Positions 19,691-29,715 are shown, counted from the first letter of the stretch. The stretch: DNA of 64,000 bases from Gammaproteobacteria bacterium 53_120_T64 (GCA_002162815.1 MAAT01000021.1:101687-165686), one strand, 5' to 3'. Notes: generated by a model from the sequence alone, not told the origin. Numbers and translations: made by a program.

Positions 19691-20428
19691 TCAGGCTTCT
19701 TCGATCAACGTTCCCTCGTCACCACCCACTACCACACTCAACAGCGCACCGGGCTTGGACATTCTAAAAACCCGCACCGGCATACGGTGCTCGCGGCACA
19801 GGCAAATCGCCGTTAGGTCCATCACTTCCAGTTTTTTATCCAACACTTCATCGTAACTCAAGCTCGAGTACAGCGTTGCATCGGGCACTTTCATGGGGTC
19901 GGCAGAATACACGCCGTCCACCTTGGTGGCCTTCAGCACCAACTCGGCATCGATCTCAATACCGCGCAGACAGGCTGCAGAGTCGGTGGTAAATAAGGGG
20001 TTGCCGGTACCGGCGCTGAAAATCACTACATCACCCGAGCCCAGATAACGCAGGGCACGACGTCTATCATAGTGTTCAACCACACCGCTCATGGGAATCG
20101 CCGACATCACCCGCGCCGAAATATTATTGCGGTCGAGGGCATCGCGCATCGCCAGACCATTCATCACCGTGGCCAACATACCCATATGATCGCCGGTAAC
20201 CCGCTCCATGCCCGCAGCGCTGAGCGCCGCACCACGGAACAAATTACCGCCGCCAATCACCAAACCTACCTGCACACCAATACCGACTAACTGACCAATT
20301 TCCAGGGCCATGCGGTCTAGTACTTTAGGGTCAATACCAAACTTGCCATCACCCATTAGCTCCTCGCCACTGAGTTTGAGAAGAATGCGCTTGTACTTTT
20401 TATCGGTACTTGGGTTGCTCATGGGCAT
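19691..20428 (-). CDS. pyrH: UMP kinase
   Basis: PyrH phosphorylates UMP to UDP, a hexameric amino-acid-kinase-fold enzyme. The protein has 245 residues. [12 protein letters not shown] near residues 15-26, [14 protein letters not shown] near 54-67, and [17 protein letters not shown] near 137-153 mark the ATP and UMP sites. A second in-frame ATG lies two codons downstream (20422) and is an equally plausible start. Located between tsf and frr as usual. Confidence 0.97.
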   Translation of the reverse strand: MPMSNPSTDKKYKRILLKLSGEELMGDGKFGIDPKVLDRMALEIGQLVGIGVQVGLVIGGGNLFRGAALSAAGMERVTGDHMGMLATVMNGLAMRDALDRNNISARVMSAIPMSGVVEHYDRRRALRYLGSGDVVIFSAGTGNPLFTTDSAACLRGIEIDAELVLKATKVDGVYSADPMKVPDATLYSSLSYDEVLDKKLEVMDLTAICLCREHRMPVRVFRMSKPGALLSVVVGGDEGTLIEEA

Positions 20429-20516
20429 ATTCCATTAAGGTTAAAAACGCGGCGCTATTTCTTGTAGCAAACCCAAACTCCGCCGACCCGTCAAAAAGCA
20501 ACCGGCGGAAAACAAC

Positions 20517-21380
20517 TTACTTAGTGCCGCTAATCTGTGCCGCCACTTCAGCGGCAAAGTCCACTTCTTCAACTTCAATGCCATCACCGACTTCATAGCG
20601 AGTAAAACCTTTAATACTGGCACCGCCATCGGCCAACATCTTGCCGACTTTAATATCGGGGTCGCGCACAAAGGGCTGCTCAACCAAGCTGCTCTCGGCG
20701 AGAAACTTCTTCAAACGGCCGACGACCATTTTTTCAGCAATCTCGGGCGGCTTGCCACTTTCGATAGCCTGGGAAACATAAATTTCTTTTTCCTTGGCGA
20801 CCACATCGGCGGGCATTTCATCGGGCGTGGCAACTTGGGGGTTAACCGCAGCAACATGCATAGCCACATCTTTAGCCAGCTCGGTGGTACCACCCTCTAG
20901 GGCAACCAGCACGCCAATACGGCTATTACTGTGCACATAGGCACCAACGACGGGGGCTTCGGCCAACTGCAGACGACGCACATTGACATTCTCACCACAC
21001 TTTTGCACCAGCGCCTGACGGGCATCTTCCATTGCAGCGGCAAGAGCCTCTACATTGTTTTGCTTGTCGGCGAATGCCCTGTCGACAACAGCGGCAACAA
21101 AGGCTTTAAAGCCTTCGTCTTTAGTCACAAAATCCGTTTCTGAATTGACTTCAACCAGCACTGCGTAGGAAGCATCGTCGGCCACTTTGACAGCGACAAC
21201 ACCATCGGCTGCCGTGCGACCGGCTTTTTTAGCCGCTTTCATACCACTGGATTTACGTAAGTTTTCAATCGCCGTGTCAATATTACCAGCGGCTGCGGCC
21301 AGTGCTTTTTTGCACTCCATCATGCCGAGACCGGTGCGCTCACGTAACTCTTTAACCTGGGAAGCAGAAATCGCTGCCAT
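20517..21380 (-). CDS. tsf: Elongation factor Ts
   Basis: EF-Ts is the nucleotide-exchange factor for EF-Tu. The protein has 287 residues. The start [27 protein letters not shown] is typical, with the [10 protein letters not shown] motif near residues 80-90. The ATG at 21380 has AGGA just upstream; an upstream in-frame start at 21395 is unlikely. The gene follows rpsB across a spacer that carries a strong hairpin. Confidence 0.98.
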   Translation of the reverse strand: MAAISASQVKELRERTGLGMMECKKALAAAAGNIDTAIENLRKSSGMKAAKKAGRTAADGVVAVKVADDASYAVLVEVNSETDFVTKDEGFKAFVAAVVDRAFADKQNNVEALAAAMEDARQALVQKCGENVNVRRLQLAEAPVVGAYVHSNSRIGVLVALEGGTTELAKDVAMHVAAVNPQVATPDEMPADVVAKEKEIYVSQAIESGKPPEIAEKMVVGRLKKFLAESSLVEQPFVRDPDIKVGKMLADGGASIKGFTRYEVGDGIEVEEVDFAAEVAAQISGTK

Positions 21381-21435
21381 GGGAAATCCTCTCAATAAAT
21401 TCGCTTTACATTGCTATCAATTCGATAAAAAACAG

Positions 21436-21470
21436 TTAATAAAAAGGAGGCCACGCCCCCTTTTTATTAA
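21436..21470 (-). terminator. rpsB-tsf intergenic attenuator hairpin
   Basis: The arms at 21436-21451 and 21455-21470 form a 16-bp stem with a single G-U wobble, closed by a 3-nt loop. The lower stem is A/T-rich and provides a U-tract on the minus-strand transcript. It lies between the rpsB stop and the tsf start. In E. coli a partial terminator in the same place reduces tsf transcription relative to rpsB, so an attenuator role is the natural reading. The symmetry is plain in the sequence; readthrough efficiency is unknown. Confidence 0.75.
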
Positions 21471-21508
21471 CGACTGATCGGCCGCCATGGCGAACCGATC
21501 CCTAAGGC

Positions 21509-22342
21509 TTAAGCCTCAGTACTGGGCGCTACAGCTTCTTCTGCGACTGGCGCAGGTGCAGCAGCCTCTTCGGTGGCTGGCGCAGCCTCTTCTGCCAGGG
21601 CTGCATCAGCCTGGGCTTCGGTGACTTCGACAAACTCATCGTGCTCAGAGGAAACAGCACCACCGGCTTTACCTTCCAGTACTGCGTCGGCCATCGCCAT
21701 AACATAGAGCTTCACCGCGCGGATGGCATCGTCATTGGCGGGAATAACCACATCGACACCGTCGGGGTTACTGTTGGTATCGACGATACCGATAACGGGG
21801 ATGCCCAGCTTATTGGCTTCCTGTACAGCGATGCGCTCGTGATCGACGTCAATCACGAACAAGGCATCGGGCAGGCCGCCCATATCTTTAATACCACCAA
21901 TCGAGCGCTCCAGTTTCTCCATCAAACGCAGGCGCATCAAGCCTTCTTTCTTGGTCAGCTTTTCAAAGGTGCCGTCCGTGCTCTGTGCTTCAAGATCGCG
22001 GTAGCGTTTAATAGAAGCGCGAATGGTTTTGTAGTTGGTCAGCATGCCGCCCAACCAGCGATGGCAGACATAGGGCATGCCGGCGCGTTCCGCTTCTTCT
22101 TTAATAGCCTTTTGCGCCGCACGCTTAGTGCCGACGAATAAGACCTTATTGCCACTGGCGCTGAGCTGACGTACCTGTTCGAGGGCATCGTTAAATGCCG
22201 GCACTGTGTGCTCAAGGTTGATGACGTGAATTTTATTTCGTGCACCGAAAATGTATTGACTCATTTTCGGGTTCCAGTAACGAGTTTGGTGGCCAAAATG
22301 GACCCCCGCCTGGAGCATGTCGCGCATACTTACTACTGTCAT
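21509..22342 (-). CDS. rpsB: 30S ribosomal protein S2
   Basis: Ribosomal protein uS2 has 277 residues here. The start [27 protein letters not shown] is classical, as are [22 protein letters not shown] near residues 71-92 and the [12 protein letters not shown] stretch. The C-terminal 35 residues are an alanine, glutamate and proline-rich tail ([19 protein letters not shown]) longer than in E. coli S2 and probably disordered. It is the first gene of the long minus-strand housekeeping run. Confidence 0.98.
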   Translation of the reverse strand: MTVVSMRDMLQAGVHFGHQTRYWNPKMSQYIFGARNKIHVINLEHTVPAFNDALEQVRQLSASGNKVLFVGTKRAAQKAIKEEAERAGMPYVCHRWLGGMLTNYKTIRASIKRYRDLEAQSTDGTFEKLTKKEGLMRLRLMEKLERSIGGIKDMGGLPDALFVIDVDHERIAVQEANKLGIPVIGIVDTNSNPDGVDVVIPANDDAIRAVKLYVMAMADAVLEGKAGGAVSSEHDEFVEVTEAQADAALAEEAAPATEEAAAPAPVAEEAVAPSTEA

Positions 22343-22491
22343 AATTTAAGTTCCCTGTTGGGTTAAGCCTCCACCCCCCCATTGTCTAACCCGCGTTGCG
22401 AAGCAAGCAGGCACCCAAGCCAATGTGTCGGTAAGTGTGAGTCGTTAGAGTAAACCCCGACGGCCGTTCCATCGGGGCGCGCTTTATACCA
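22343..22491 (-). promoter_or_regulatory. rpsB promoter and structured leader
   Basis: On the minus strand an extended -10 element (TGG then TATAAA, at 22483-22491) is followed by a GC-rich discriminator (GCGCGCC), typical of growth-rate and stringently controlled genes. The -35 match is weak. About 140 nt of leader follow; it opens with a hairpin whose arms are CCCCGA/TCGGGG (22455-22460 and 22472-22477). Gammaproteobacterial rpsB leaders commonly carry an S2 autoregulatory RNA; this leader sits in the right place, but the fold was not computed. Confidence 0.5.
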
Positions 22492-22652
22492 CAATTGGCC
22501 GCGCATTAGAAGAACTCGAGGTGATTGGCGATCCAAATACAGGCAGACCGACGTGGACGCCAAGAATTAATGCGCGACGACCCTGGAATCAGCGCTGAAG
22601 AGCGCTTAAAATTGGTTACAATGAAGCCCCTCCACAGCCCACGACTTTGCTC

Positions 22653-23423
22653 ATGTCCGTTAGCATTAAAACACCCGAAGAAATCGAAAAAATGCGCATT
22701 GCCGGCAAGCTCGCCGCCGATGTCCTCGAAATGATAGCCCCCCATGTGCAAGTCGGCATTAGCACCGAGGAGCTCGACCAAATCTGTCATGATTTTATGG
22801 TCGACGTACAACAGGCCATTCCCGCCTGTCTCAATTACCGCGGCTTTCCCAAGTCGATCTGCACCTCCGTCAATCACGTGATTTGCCACGGTATTCCGGC
22901 CGCCAAAAAAATCCTCAAGAGTGGCGACATCATCAACCTCGATATCACGGTGATCAAAGACGGCTACTTTGGCGACACCAGCAAGATGTTTTGCCTTGGC
23001 AAAACCGCCGGTCATGCCGAGCGACTGATTAAAGTGGCTCAGGAATGCCTCTACTTAGGCATTGAACAGGTCAAACCCGGCAACCGCCTCGGTGATATCG
23101 GCCACGTTGTGCAAAAACACGCCGAGTCTAACTACTACTCGGTGGTGCGTGAATATTGCGGCCATGGCATCGGCAACGAATTTCACCAGGACCCGCAAGT
23201 CTTACACTACGGCAAACCCGGCACCGGCCTCGTGCTTGAAGAGGGCATGACCTTTACTATCGAGCCGATGGTCAATGCCGGAAAACAACACACCAAACTG
23301 AAGGCCGACGGCTGGACGGTGGAGACCCGCGATGGCCGCCTCTCCGCACAATGGGAGCACACCCTGCTGGTCACTGCCAGCGGCGTTGAGGTGCTGACCG
23401 CCCGTCCCGACGAAGCCTTTTAA
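22653..23423 (+). CDS. map: Type I methionine aminopeptidase
   Basis: MetAP removes the initiator methionine from nascent proteins. The protein has 256 residues starting MSVSIKTPEEIEKMRIAGKLAADVLEM. The metal-binding residues are visible in order: Asp in INLDITV and FGDTSKMF, His in YCGHGIG, Glu in TIEPM and Glu in WEHTLLV. An in-frame TTG two codons upstream is not needed. It is divergent from rpsB, the usual gammaproteobacterial arrangement. Confidence 0.97.
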   Translation: MSVSIKTPEEIEKMRIAGKLAADVLEMIAPHVQVGISTEELDQICHDFMVDVQQAIPACLNYRGFPKSICTSVNHVICHGIPAAKKILKSGDIINLDITVIKDGYFGDTSKMFCLGKTAGHAERLIKVAQECLYLGIEQVKPGNRLGDIGHVVQKHAESNYYSVVREYCGHGIGNEFHQDPQVLHYGKPGTGLVLEEGMTFTIEPMVNAGKQHTKLKADGWTVETRDGRLSAQWEHTLLVTASGVEVLTARPDEAF

Positions 23424-23484
23424 TTTATCGAGGCTAGCGCTCACACTCCGCACCCAGCCCATTGACACGCAAGCACAGGCCACC

Positions 23485-26208
23485 ATGAAGCCCACCACTG
23501 AAATCCTCCCCACGCCCCTTTTTTTTGATGAGAAACGCTTCCTCATCAACCTTGCTAAGGGGGGTGCTCAGAGCGTGTTTCGCGACGCCATTCGCGGCGC
23601 CGATATTTTTCTCAACAATCGTTTTGAACAGGGCGAGGACACTGAAACCCTGGTGCAAGAACGCGCCGCCTTTATCGATAGCATACTGCGCCACGCCTGG
23701 CAGCGTTTTAACTGGGACGACAACATCAGTCTGCTCGCCGTCGGTGGCTACGGTCGCGGCGAACTCCACCCCCACTCCGACATTGATCTCCTACTGTTAA
23801 CCCGTGACAAGAATCACAAACCCTACAAAGCCAGTATCGAGAGCTTCCTTACCTTCCTGTGGGATATCCAGCTCAACATTGGCCACAGCGTGCGCTCCCT
23901 ATCCCATTGTGTTGACGAGGCGAAGACCGATATCACCGTCGCCACCAATATCATGGAGGCCCGCACCCTCGCGGGCAATGCCGGCCTGCGCCAAAAAATG
24001 GAGGAGCAAACGGGTCCTGCCAATATCTGGCCCGCCGGGGCGTTTTTTCGCGCCAAATACGACGAACAAAACCAGCGCCACGAAAAACACGGCAATACCG
24101 AATACAACCTCGAACCGAATATCAAAGAGGCTCCCGGTGGCCTGCGCGACATCCAAACCATTGGCTGGGTCGCCAAGCGACACTTTCACAAGCGCTCCCT
24201 CGCCGAGCTGGCCAACAGTCATTTTCTCGCCGGTGAGGAATACGAGCTACTGCGCAAGGGTCAGGCCTTTTTGTGGCGCGTGCGCTACGGCCTGCACCTG
24301 ATCGCCGGGCGCGCCGAAGAGCGTCTGCTGTTCGACTCCCAGCGCAAACTGGCGCAAATGTTTGGCTACCAAGACACTAAGGAAAGACTGGCCGTCGAAC
24401 AATTCATGCAGCGCTACTACCGTGTGGTGCTGATGATGCGCGAACAAAATGACATGCTGCTGCAGTACATGGATGAAGTCATTAATCAGAGCGACAAGAA
24501 AAGCACCCTGCGCACCATCAATGCGCGCTTTCAGGTGCGCGATAATTTTATCGAGAGCATCGACAGTAAACTCTTTAGCGACACCCCCTCGGCCCTGCTC
24601 GAAATTTTCGTGTTACTCGGCGAGGACTCCTCGATTCAGGGTGTGCGCTCGACCACGATCCAACAAATTCGCCAGTATCGCTACCAAATTGACGAGGCCT
24701 TTCGCAGCAACCCCTACAACCAAGAGCTGTTTATGCGCTTGTTCCGCTGTAGCGGGCGCCTTACCACCCAGCTACAGCGCATGACTCGCTACGGTATTCT
24801 CGGTAAATACCTGCCCGAATTCGATCGCATTACCGGCCTAATGCAACACGACCTGTTCCATATTTACCCGGTCGACGCCCACACCATTCAGCTGATTCGC
24901 AATATCCGCCGGCTCGGCAATGCCGCCGAAGAAGCGAAGTTTCCCGTCGCCTCCCATGTGCTTAAAAACCTGCCCAAGCCCGAATTGCTATTAATTGCCG
25001 GGCTGTTTCACGATATCGCCAAGGGTCGCGGTGGTGACCACTCAAAACTGGGTGCAGTTGACGTCAGCAAGTTCGCCCGCCAACATGGCTTTACCCAGCA
25101 AGAGACTCGCCTGGTTAGCTGGCTGGTCGAGAGTCATTTATTAATGTCGAGTATTTCCCAGCGCGAAGACATCTCCGACCCCGACGTGATCCATAAATTT
25201 GCGCTGTTGGTCGGCGACCAAATACACCTCGACCACCTGTTTACACTGACCATTGCCGATATGAATGCCACCAACCCAACCCTGTGGAATAACTGGAAGG
25301 GTTCGTTGATGCGCCAGCTCTACTTCCAAACCCGCGATGCGCTCCGGCGCGGCCTGGAAAACCCCGTCAACAAACAGCACTGGATAGCGGACACCCGCAA
25401 CCAAACCCTGGCACTGCTCGAAAAAGAAGGCATTAGCCGCGAGCAGAGCAACGCCCTCTGGCACGATATGGATGAAATCTTGTTTCTGCGTGAAAGTGCC
25501 AGCGTCATTACGCGGGGCATTAAGGCGGTGCTCTCTGCCGACGATCCGGCTCAACCGGTAATTTTAATCGAAGATGCCGGCATGGAAGATGACAGCGTGA
25601 CGCGTATTTTCATCCACACCAAGGGGCTGGCCAACGTCTTCCCCATTACCGCCGCTACCCTCGACACCCTGCGGCTGGATATTCACGATGCCCGGCTCTA
25701 CACCGGCAATAAAAACCACACCTATGATATTTTTTATGTCCTCGATGAGCAGGGCCAGCCCTTTGCCACCCGCAGCGACAAGGTCAAACGGGTGGCAAAT
25801 AAGTTGCGCGCGGCATTGCTCGCCAACGACAAGAGCAAGATAGAGGTCAAACGCCGCACCCCGCGCCAACTCAAACAACTGACCATTGGCACCTCAGCCC
25901 ATATTGACCACAGCCACGACAGCCCCACCACCTACCTCGAGGTTGTCACCCCCGACCGTCCCGGCCTCTTGGCGCAACTCGGACAAATATTTATGCGCTT
26001 CAACCTCCACCTGCACAGCGCTAAAATTGCCACCCTGGGCGAGCGCGTCGAGGATGTTTTTTACCTCACCGACGCGCAGAACCAACCCCTTAACGACATG
26101 GATCTGTGTCACGACATCGAACAAACCATTTGTCGGGAATTGAACACCCGCAATCTCGAAAAGAAAAGCCCGGGCTGCGCGGTGGAATTACTACAAAAAC
26201 GCGAATAA
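23485..26208 (+). CDS. glnD: PII uridylyltransferase / uridylyl-removing enzyme GlnD
   Basis: GlnD senses glutamine and adds or removes UMP on PII proteins, controlling nitrogen assimilation. The protein has 907 residues, family length. The nucleotidyltransferase site GGYGRGELHPHSDIDLLLL is at residues 87-105. The HD hydrolase domain has HDIAKGRGGDHS near 510-521. Two ACT glutamine-sensing domains occupy about 700-780 and 810-890 (the second starting YLEVVTPDRPGLLAQLG). It follows map by 61 bp. Confidence 0.97.
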   Translation: MKPTTEILPTPLFFDEKRFLINLAKGGAQSVFRDAIRGADIFLNNRFEQGEDTETLVQERAAFIDSILRHAWQRFNWDDNISLLAVGGYGRGELHPHSDIDLLLLTRDKNHKPYKASIESFLTFLWDIQLNIGHSVRSLSHCVDEAKTDITVATNIMEARTLAGNAGLRQKMEEQTGPANIWPAGAFFRAKYDEQNQRHEKHGNTEYNLEPNIKEAPGGLRDIQTIGWVAKRHFHKRSLAELANSHFLAGEEYELLRKGQAFLWRVRYGLHLIAGRAEERLLFDSQRKLAQMFGYQDTKERLAVEQFMQRYYRVVLMMREQNDMLLQYMDEVINQSDKKSTLRTINARFQVRDNFIESIDSKLFSDTPSALLEIFVLLGEDSSIQGVRSTTIQQIRQYRYQIDEAFRSNPYNQELFMRLFRCSGRLTTQLQRMTRYGILGKYLPEFDRITGLMQHDLFHIYPVDAHTIQLIRNIRRLGNAAEEAKFPVASHVLKNLPKPELLLIAGLFHDIAKGRGGDHSKLGAVDVSKFARQHGFTQQETRLVSWLVESHLLMSSISQREDISDPDVIHKFALLVGDQIHLDHLFTLTIADMNATNPTLWNNWKGSLMRQLYFQTRDALRRGLENPVNKQHWIADTRNQTLALLEKEGISREQSNALWHDMDEILFLRESASVITRGIKAVLSADDPAQPVILIEDAGMEDDSVTRIFIHTKGLANVFPITAATLDTLRLDIHDARLYTGNKNHTYDIFYVLDEQGQPFATRSDKVKRVANKLRAALLANDKSKIEVKRRTPRQLKQLTIGTSAHIDHSHDSPTTYLEVVTPDRPGLLAQLGQIFMRFNLHLHSAKIATLGERVEDVFYLTDAQNQPLNDMDLCHDIEQTICRELNTRNLEKKSPGCAVELLQKRE

Positions 26209-26285
26209 AAAAGCCCCACTATCACCAACCTATCAGCGCCCCGCCCAAGAACAAGGGGTAAGGGGCAGACAGTAATGAGAGCGCC

Positions 26286-27497
26286 ATGAACCCCAAGTTA
26301 CAAAGCCTGCACCCCTACCCCTTTGAAAAACTCAAAACCCTCCTCGCTGGCATAGAGGCGCCTAGCGCCATAACGGCAATTAGCCTCTCCGTTGGCGAGC
26401 CCAAGCATGCCGCTCCACAAGTGGTTGTCGATAGCCTGCTTGCCCGCCTCGACGGCGTGGCACACAGTAGCGGCCTCGGTATCTACCCCGGCACCAAGGG
26501 CATTGTCGCGCTGCGTCAGTCCATCGCCGAGTGGCTGGCGCGGCGCTTTAAAATGCCAGTGCAGCCCGACCCCGAGCGACACATATTGCCCGTCAACGGT
26601 ACTCGAGAGGCCCTGTTTGCCTTTGCCCAAACCGTCATTGATCCCGCCAATAAACCCACGGTGGTCATGCCCAACCCCTTCTACCAAATTTATGAGGGTG
26701 CGGCCCTGCTCGCCGGCGCCGAACCGGTATTTATCAATTGCAGCGCGGACAATGGCTTTGCGCCGGATTTCGCCAGCCTGAGCGACGCCGACTGGCAGCG
26801 CTGCCAGCTGGTTTATATTTGCACTCCGAACAACCCCACCGGCTCGGTACTGGGGCTCGACAGCCTTAAGGAATTGATAGCACTAGCCGATCGCCACGAC
26901 TTTGTGATTGCCAGCGACGAATGTTACTCCGAAATTTACGCCGACGAAGACCAGCCGCCACCCGGTTTATTGCAGGCCTGCGCCGAATTGGGCCGAGATG
27001 ACTTCAAGCGCTGCATGGTTTTTCACAGTCTCTCAAAACGCTCCAACCTACCCGGCCTACGCTCCGGCTTTGTTGCCGGTGACGCCGCCATCATTCAACA
27101 GTTTTTGCTGTATCGCACCTACCACGGCTCCGCCATGCCGATTCAACACCAGTGGGCCAGCGCGACGGCGTGGCGTGATGAAGAACACGTGCTCGACAAT
27201 CGCCGCCAATACCGCGAAAAATTTAGCGCCGTCACCGACATCCTCAAACCGGTAATGACTTTTAGTCAGCCCGACGCCGGTTTCTACCTGTGGCCGCAAA
27301 CACCCATTGGCGACGATGTTTTTACCCGCCAACTCCTGGCCACACAAAATGTCGCGGTGGTACCGGGGCGCTACCTGGCTCGCGATACGGCAACGGGTAA
27401 CCCCGGTGAGCAGCGCATTCGCATGGCACTCGTGGCACCGCTGGCCCAATGTAAAGACGCGGCGCAGCGCATTAAACACTGCATCGAGAGCCTGTAA
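26286..27497 (+). CDS. dapC: Succinyldiaminopimelate transaminase (DapC type)
   Basis: This is a fold-type I PLP aminotransferase of 403 residues, closest in pattern to gammaproteobacterial DapC, which makes N-succinyl-diaminopimelate in lysine and peptidoglycan synthesis. The start NPKLQSLHPYPFEKLKTLL is diagnostic. YICTPNNPTGSVL is near residues 177-189 and the PLP lysine is Lys251 in FHSLSKRSNLPGLRSGF. Position after glnD and near dapD and dapE supports the specific role over other class I/II transaminases. Confidence 0.93.
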   Translation: MNPKLQSLHPYPFEKLKTLLAGIEAPSAITAISLSVGEPKHAAPQVVVDSLLARLDGVAHSSGLGIYPGTKGIVALRQSIAEWLARRFKMPVQPDPERHILPVNGTREALFAFAQTVIDPANKPTVVMPNPFYQIYEGAALLAGAEPVFINCSADNGFAPDFASLSDADWQRCQLVYICTPNNPTGSVLGLDSLKELIALADRHDFVIASDECYSEIYADEDQPPPGLLQACAELGRDDFKRCMVFHSLSKRSNLPGLRSGFVAGDAAIIQQFLLYRTYHGSAMPIQHQWASATAWRDEEHVLDNRRQYREKFSAVTDILKPVMTFSQPDAGFYLWPQTPIGDDVFTRQLLATQNVAVVPGRYLARDTATGNPGEQRIRMALVAPLAQCKDAAQRIKHCIESL

Positions 27498-28151
27498 ATG
27501 CTCAAGCAACAGCGGGTCGCTTATATTCTCGAGACCCTGGCCCGGCACTATCCAACGCAGCCCATCCCCCTCGACCACAGCAACAATTACACCCTGCTGG
27601 TTGCTGTACTGCTGTCGGCACAGTGCACCGATGCCAGGGTCAATACGGTGACGCCAGCGCTGTTTGCGCTGGCCGATAATGCCGCCGATATGTGCCGCGT
27701 GCCGGTTGAGGCCATTCTCGGTATTATTCGCCCCTGCGGCCTGTCACCGCGCAAATCAAAAGCCATTGCCGGGCTCTCACAAATACTGGTCAATGACTAC
27801 GATGGCGAAGTACCCGAAGACATGGAAGCCCTGGAAACCCTGCCCGGTGTTGGCCACAAAACCGCCGGTGTGGTGATGTCCCAGGCCTTTGGCCACCCCG
27901 CCTTCCCCGTCGACACCCACATTCACCGGCTCGCGCAGCGCTGGGGGCTGAGCAACGGCAAAAATGTCGTACAAACTGAAAAAGACCTGAAACGACTTTT
28001 TCCCAAAGAAAAATGGAATGCCCTACACCTGCAAATCATTTACTACGGTCGTGAATTTTGCTCGGCCCGTGGCTGCGATGGTCGAGTCTGTGACATTTGC
28101 ACCACCTGCTACCCAAAGCGAACCAAAGCCTTCGTTACAAAAAAAGCCTAA
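27498..28151 (+). CDS. nth: Endonuclease III (variant iron-sulfur loop)
   Basis: Nth is a bifunctional DNA glycosylase/AP lyase for oxidised pyrimidines. The protein has 217 residues. The helix-hairpin-helix ETLPGVGHKTAGVV includes catalytic Lys121, and Asp139 follows in FPVDTHIHRL. The C-terminal cysteines are at 188, 193, 198, 201 and 204, which does not fit the classical CX6CX2CX5C iron-sulfur loop. It starts directly after the dapC stop with no spacer. Confidence 0.93.
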   Translation: MLKQQRVAYILETLARHYPTQPIPLDHSNNYTLLVAVLLSAQCTDARVNTVTPALFALADNAADMCRVPVEAILGIIRPCGLSPRKSKAIAGLSQILVNDYDGEVPEDMEALETLPGVGHKTAGVVMSQAFGHPAFPVDTHIHRLAQRWGLSNGKNVVQTEKDLKRLFPKEKWNALHLQIIYYGREFCSARGCDGRVCDICTTCYPKRTKAFVTKKA

Positions 28152-28160
28152 TAGCTTTTT
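28141..28160 (+). terminator. Possible short terminator at the nth stop
   Basis: A 7-bp stem AAAAAGC/GCTTTTT with a 6-nt loop spans the nth stop codon and ends in a T-run. It is A/T-rich and short, so it may be only a weak stop signal before the ArsC-like gene, which has its own leader of about 110 bp. Confidence 0.35.
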
Positions 28161-28268
28161 AGTGCGCTAGGGCGCAGATAAACAGAATGTGCTCGAGAGT
28201 CGCTTTTGCTATCCTAGCCAGCGTTTTTCACCACGCCATTGTTTTCAAGAAAATCGGGGATAAAACTT

Positions 28269-28622
28269 GTGACCGTACTTTTCGGCATTAAAAATTGCGA
28301 TACCGTCAGAAAGGCGCGCCGCTGGCTGGAGCAACACGATATTGCCTTCACCTTTCACGATGTGCGCAGCGATGGACTGACCCAAGCACAGGTCGCCAAG
28401 TGGATAGACGCCCTCGGTTGGGAAGTCGTACTCAACAAGCGCAGTACCAGCTGGAAAACCATCGACGCGCCACGGCGAGAAAACCTCGACGCAGACAGCG
28501 TTAACGCCCTACTTGTCGAGTTACCAACATTGATTAAACGCCCCGTGCTCGAATACGACGGCGCGGTGTATGTTGGTTTTAAGGCCGACACCTACAACTC
28601 AATTTTTGCAGTAAGTAACTAA
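28269..28622 (+). CDS. ArsC/Spx-family thioredoxin-fold protein (YffB-like)
   Basis: This 117-residue protein of the ArsC/Spx superfamily begins MTVLFGIKNCDTVRKARRWLEQ, with one N-terminal cysteine (Cys10). NKRSTSWK near residues 58-65 and the terminal LIKRPVLEYDGAVYVGF are the conserved superfamily positions, including the Arg after Lys in KRPV. It resembles YffB of E. coli, commonly found beside dap genes, rather than a proven arsenate reductase. The GTG at 28269 is chosen because GGGGAT lies 8 nt upstream; the ATG-type frame from 28239 has no site. No link to the arsS set is implied. Confidence 0.85.
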   Translation: MTVLFGIKNCDTVRKARRWLEQHDIAFTFHDVRSDGLTQAQVAKWIDALGWEVVLNKRSTSWKTIDAPRRENLDADSVNALLVELPTLIKRPVLEYDGAVYVGFKADTYNSIFAVSN

Positions 28623-28656
28623 ATCAGACAATCAGATCAAGAACGAGGCAGAACAC

Positions 28657-29691
28657 ATGACAAAGCTCTACAGCATCGGCATCGGTGTCGGCACGCAAAA
28701 TCAAAACAATGAATGGCTCGAAGTCTTCTACTCAGCGCCCCTGTTAAACCCCGACGACGCGATCGCCGCTGCGCTGAGCGAAGCACTGGGCTACAGCGAA
28801 GGCAATGCCGTGATTGCACTCGATGACAGCAAGCTGCAACGTCTTGCCGATGCACTGGATAAACAGCAGCAAAGCGCCCAGGCAGATGCGGCACGCGCCC
28901 TGCTCAACAGCTCTCGCCCCTGTGTGGCGACTATTCTCGCCAGCGATGACGAGCCCGGCTCGGTGCCCGAAGCCTATTTAAAACTCCAGTTGATTTCCCA
29001 CCGGCTAGTTCGGCCCCACGGTATTAACCTGAGCGGTATTTTCGGTTCCCTGCCCAATGTCGCGTGGACCAACGAAGGCGCAATTGATCTCGCCGAATTA
29101 CCGGCACGACAGGTACAAGCACGTATCAAAGGTCAAAACCTTAGCATCGACAGCGTCGATAAATTCCCCAAAATGACGGATTACGTGGTTCCCGCTGGTG
29201 TCCGCATTGCCGACGCTCGCCGCGTACGACTCGGTGCCTATATTGGTGAAGGCACCACCATCATGCACGAGGGCTTCGTCAACTTTAACGCCGGCGCCGA
29301 AGGCCCGAATATGATCGAGGGCCGTATCTCTGCCGGTGTGTTTGTCGGCGCCGGTTCCGACCTCGGTGGCAGCAGCTCAACCATGGGCACCCTGTCGGGC
29401 GGTGGCAATATTATTATTTCCGTCGGTAAAGAATGCCTGCTCGGCGCCAATGCCGGCATCGGCATCCCTCTGGGCGATCGCTGCATTGTCGAAGCCGGGC
29501 TGTATATTACCGCTGGCACTAAAGTGGTGATGCTCGACGACAGCCGGCAAGTCGTTGGCGAAACGAAAGCGCGAGAGTTGGCCGGAAAACCTGATTTATT
29601 ATTCCGTCGCAACTCCACCAGCGGTGCTGTTGAGTGCTTAACCAACCAGACTGCCGTTGAGCTTAACGAGGCATTGCACGCCCATAATTAA
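28657..29691 (+). CDS. dapD: Tetrahydrodipicolinate N-succinyltransferase (344-residue type)
   Basis: DapD succinylates tetrahydrodipicolinate using succinyl-CoA in the lysine/diaminopimelate pathway. The 344-residue protein is the long form found in Pseudomonas and relatives. An N-terminal alpha/beta domain (about 1-170) precedes a hexapeptide-repeat beta-helix (about 180-300) with GAYIGEGTTIMHEGFVNFNAG. Its product is the substrate of the DapC aminotransferase encoded upstream. Confidence 0.95.
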   Translation: MTKLYSIGIGVGTQNQNNEWLEVFYSAPLLNPDDAIAAALSEALGYSEGNAVIALDDSKLQRLADALDKQQQSAQADAARALLNSSRPCVATILASDDEPGSVPEAYLKLQLISHRLVRPHGINLSGIFGSLPNVAWTNEGAIDLAELPARQVQARIKGQNLSIDSVDKFPKMTDYVVPAGVRIADARRVRLGAYIGEGTTIMHEGFVNFNAGAEGPNMIEGRISAGVFVGAGSDLGGSSSTMGTLSGGGNIIISVGKECLLGANAGIGIPLGDRCIVEAGLYITAGTKVVMLDDSRQVVGETKARELAGKPDLLFRRNSTSGAVECLTNQTAVELNEALHAHN

Positions 29692-29715
29692 GCGTATTTC
29701 GTAAAAGTAATGCAA

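Noticed and set aside
22506..23015. 169-residue minus-strand open frame
   Set aside because: It lies antisense to the conserved map gene and crosses the intergenic region; no homology pattern is seen.
28269..28622. ArsC-like gene as part of an arsenic system with arsS
   Set aside because: It is over 20 kb from arsS, lies within the dap region, and matches YffB-like proteins without a proven arsenate role.
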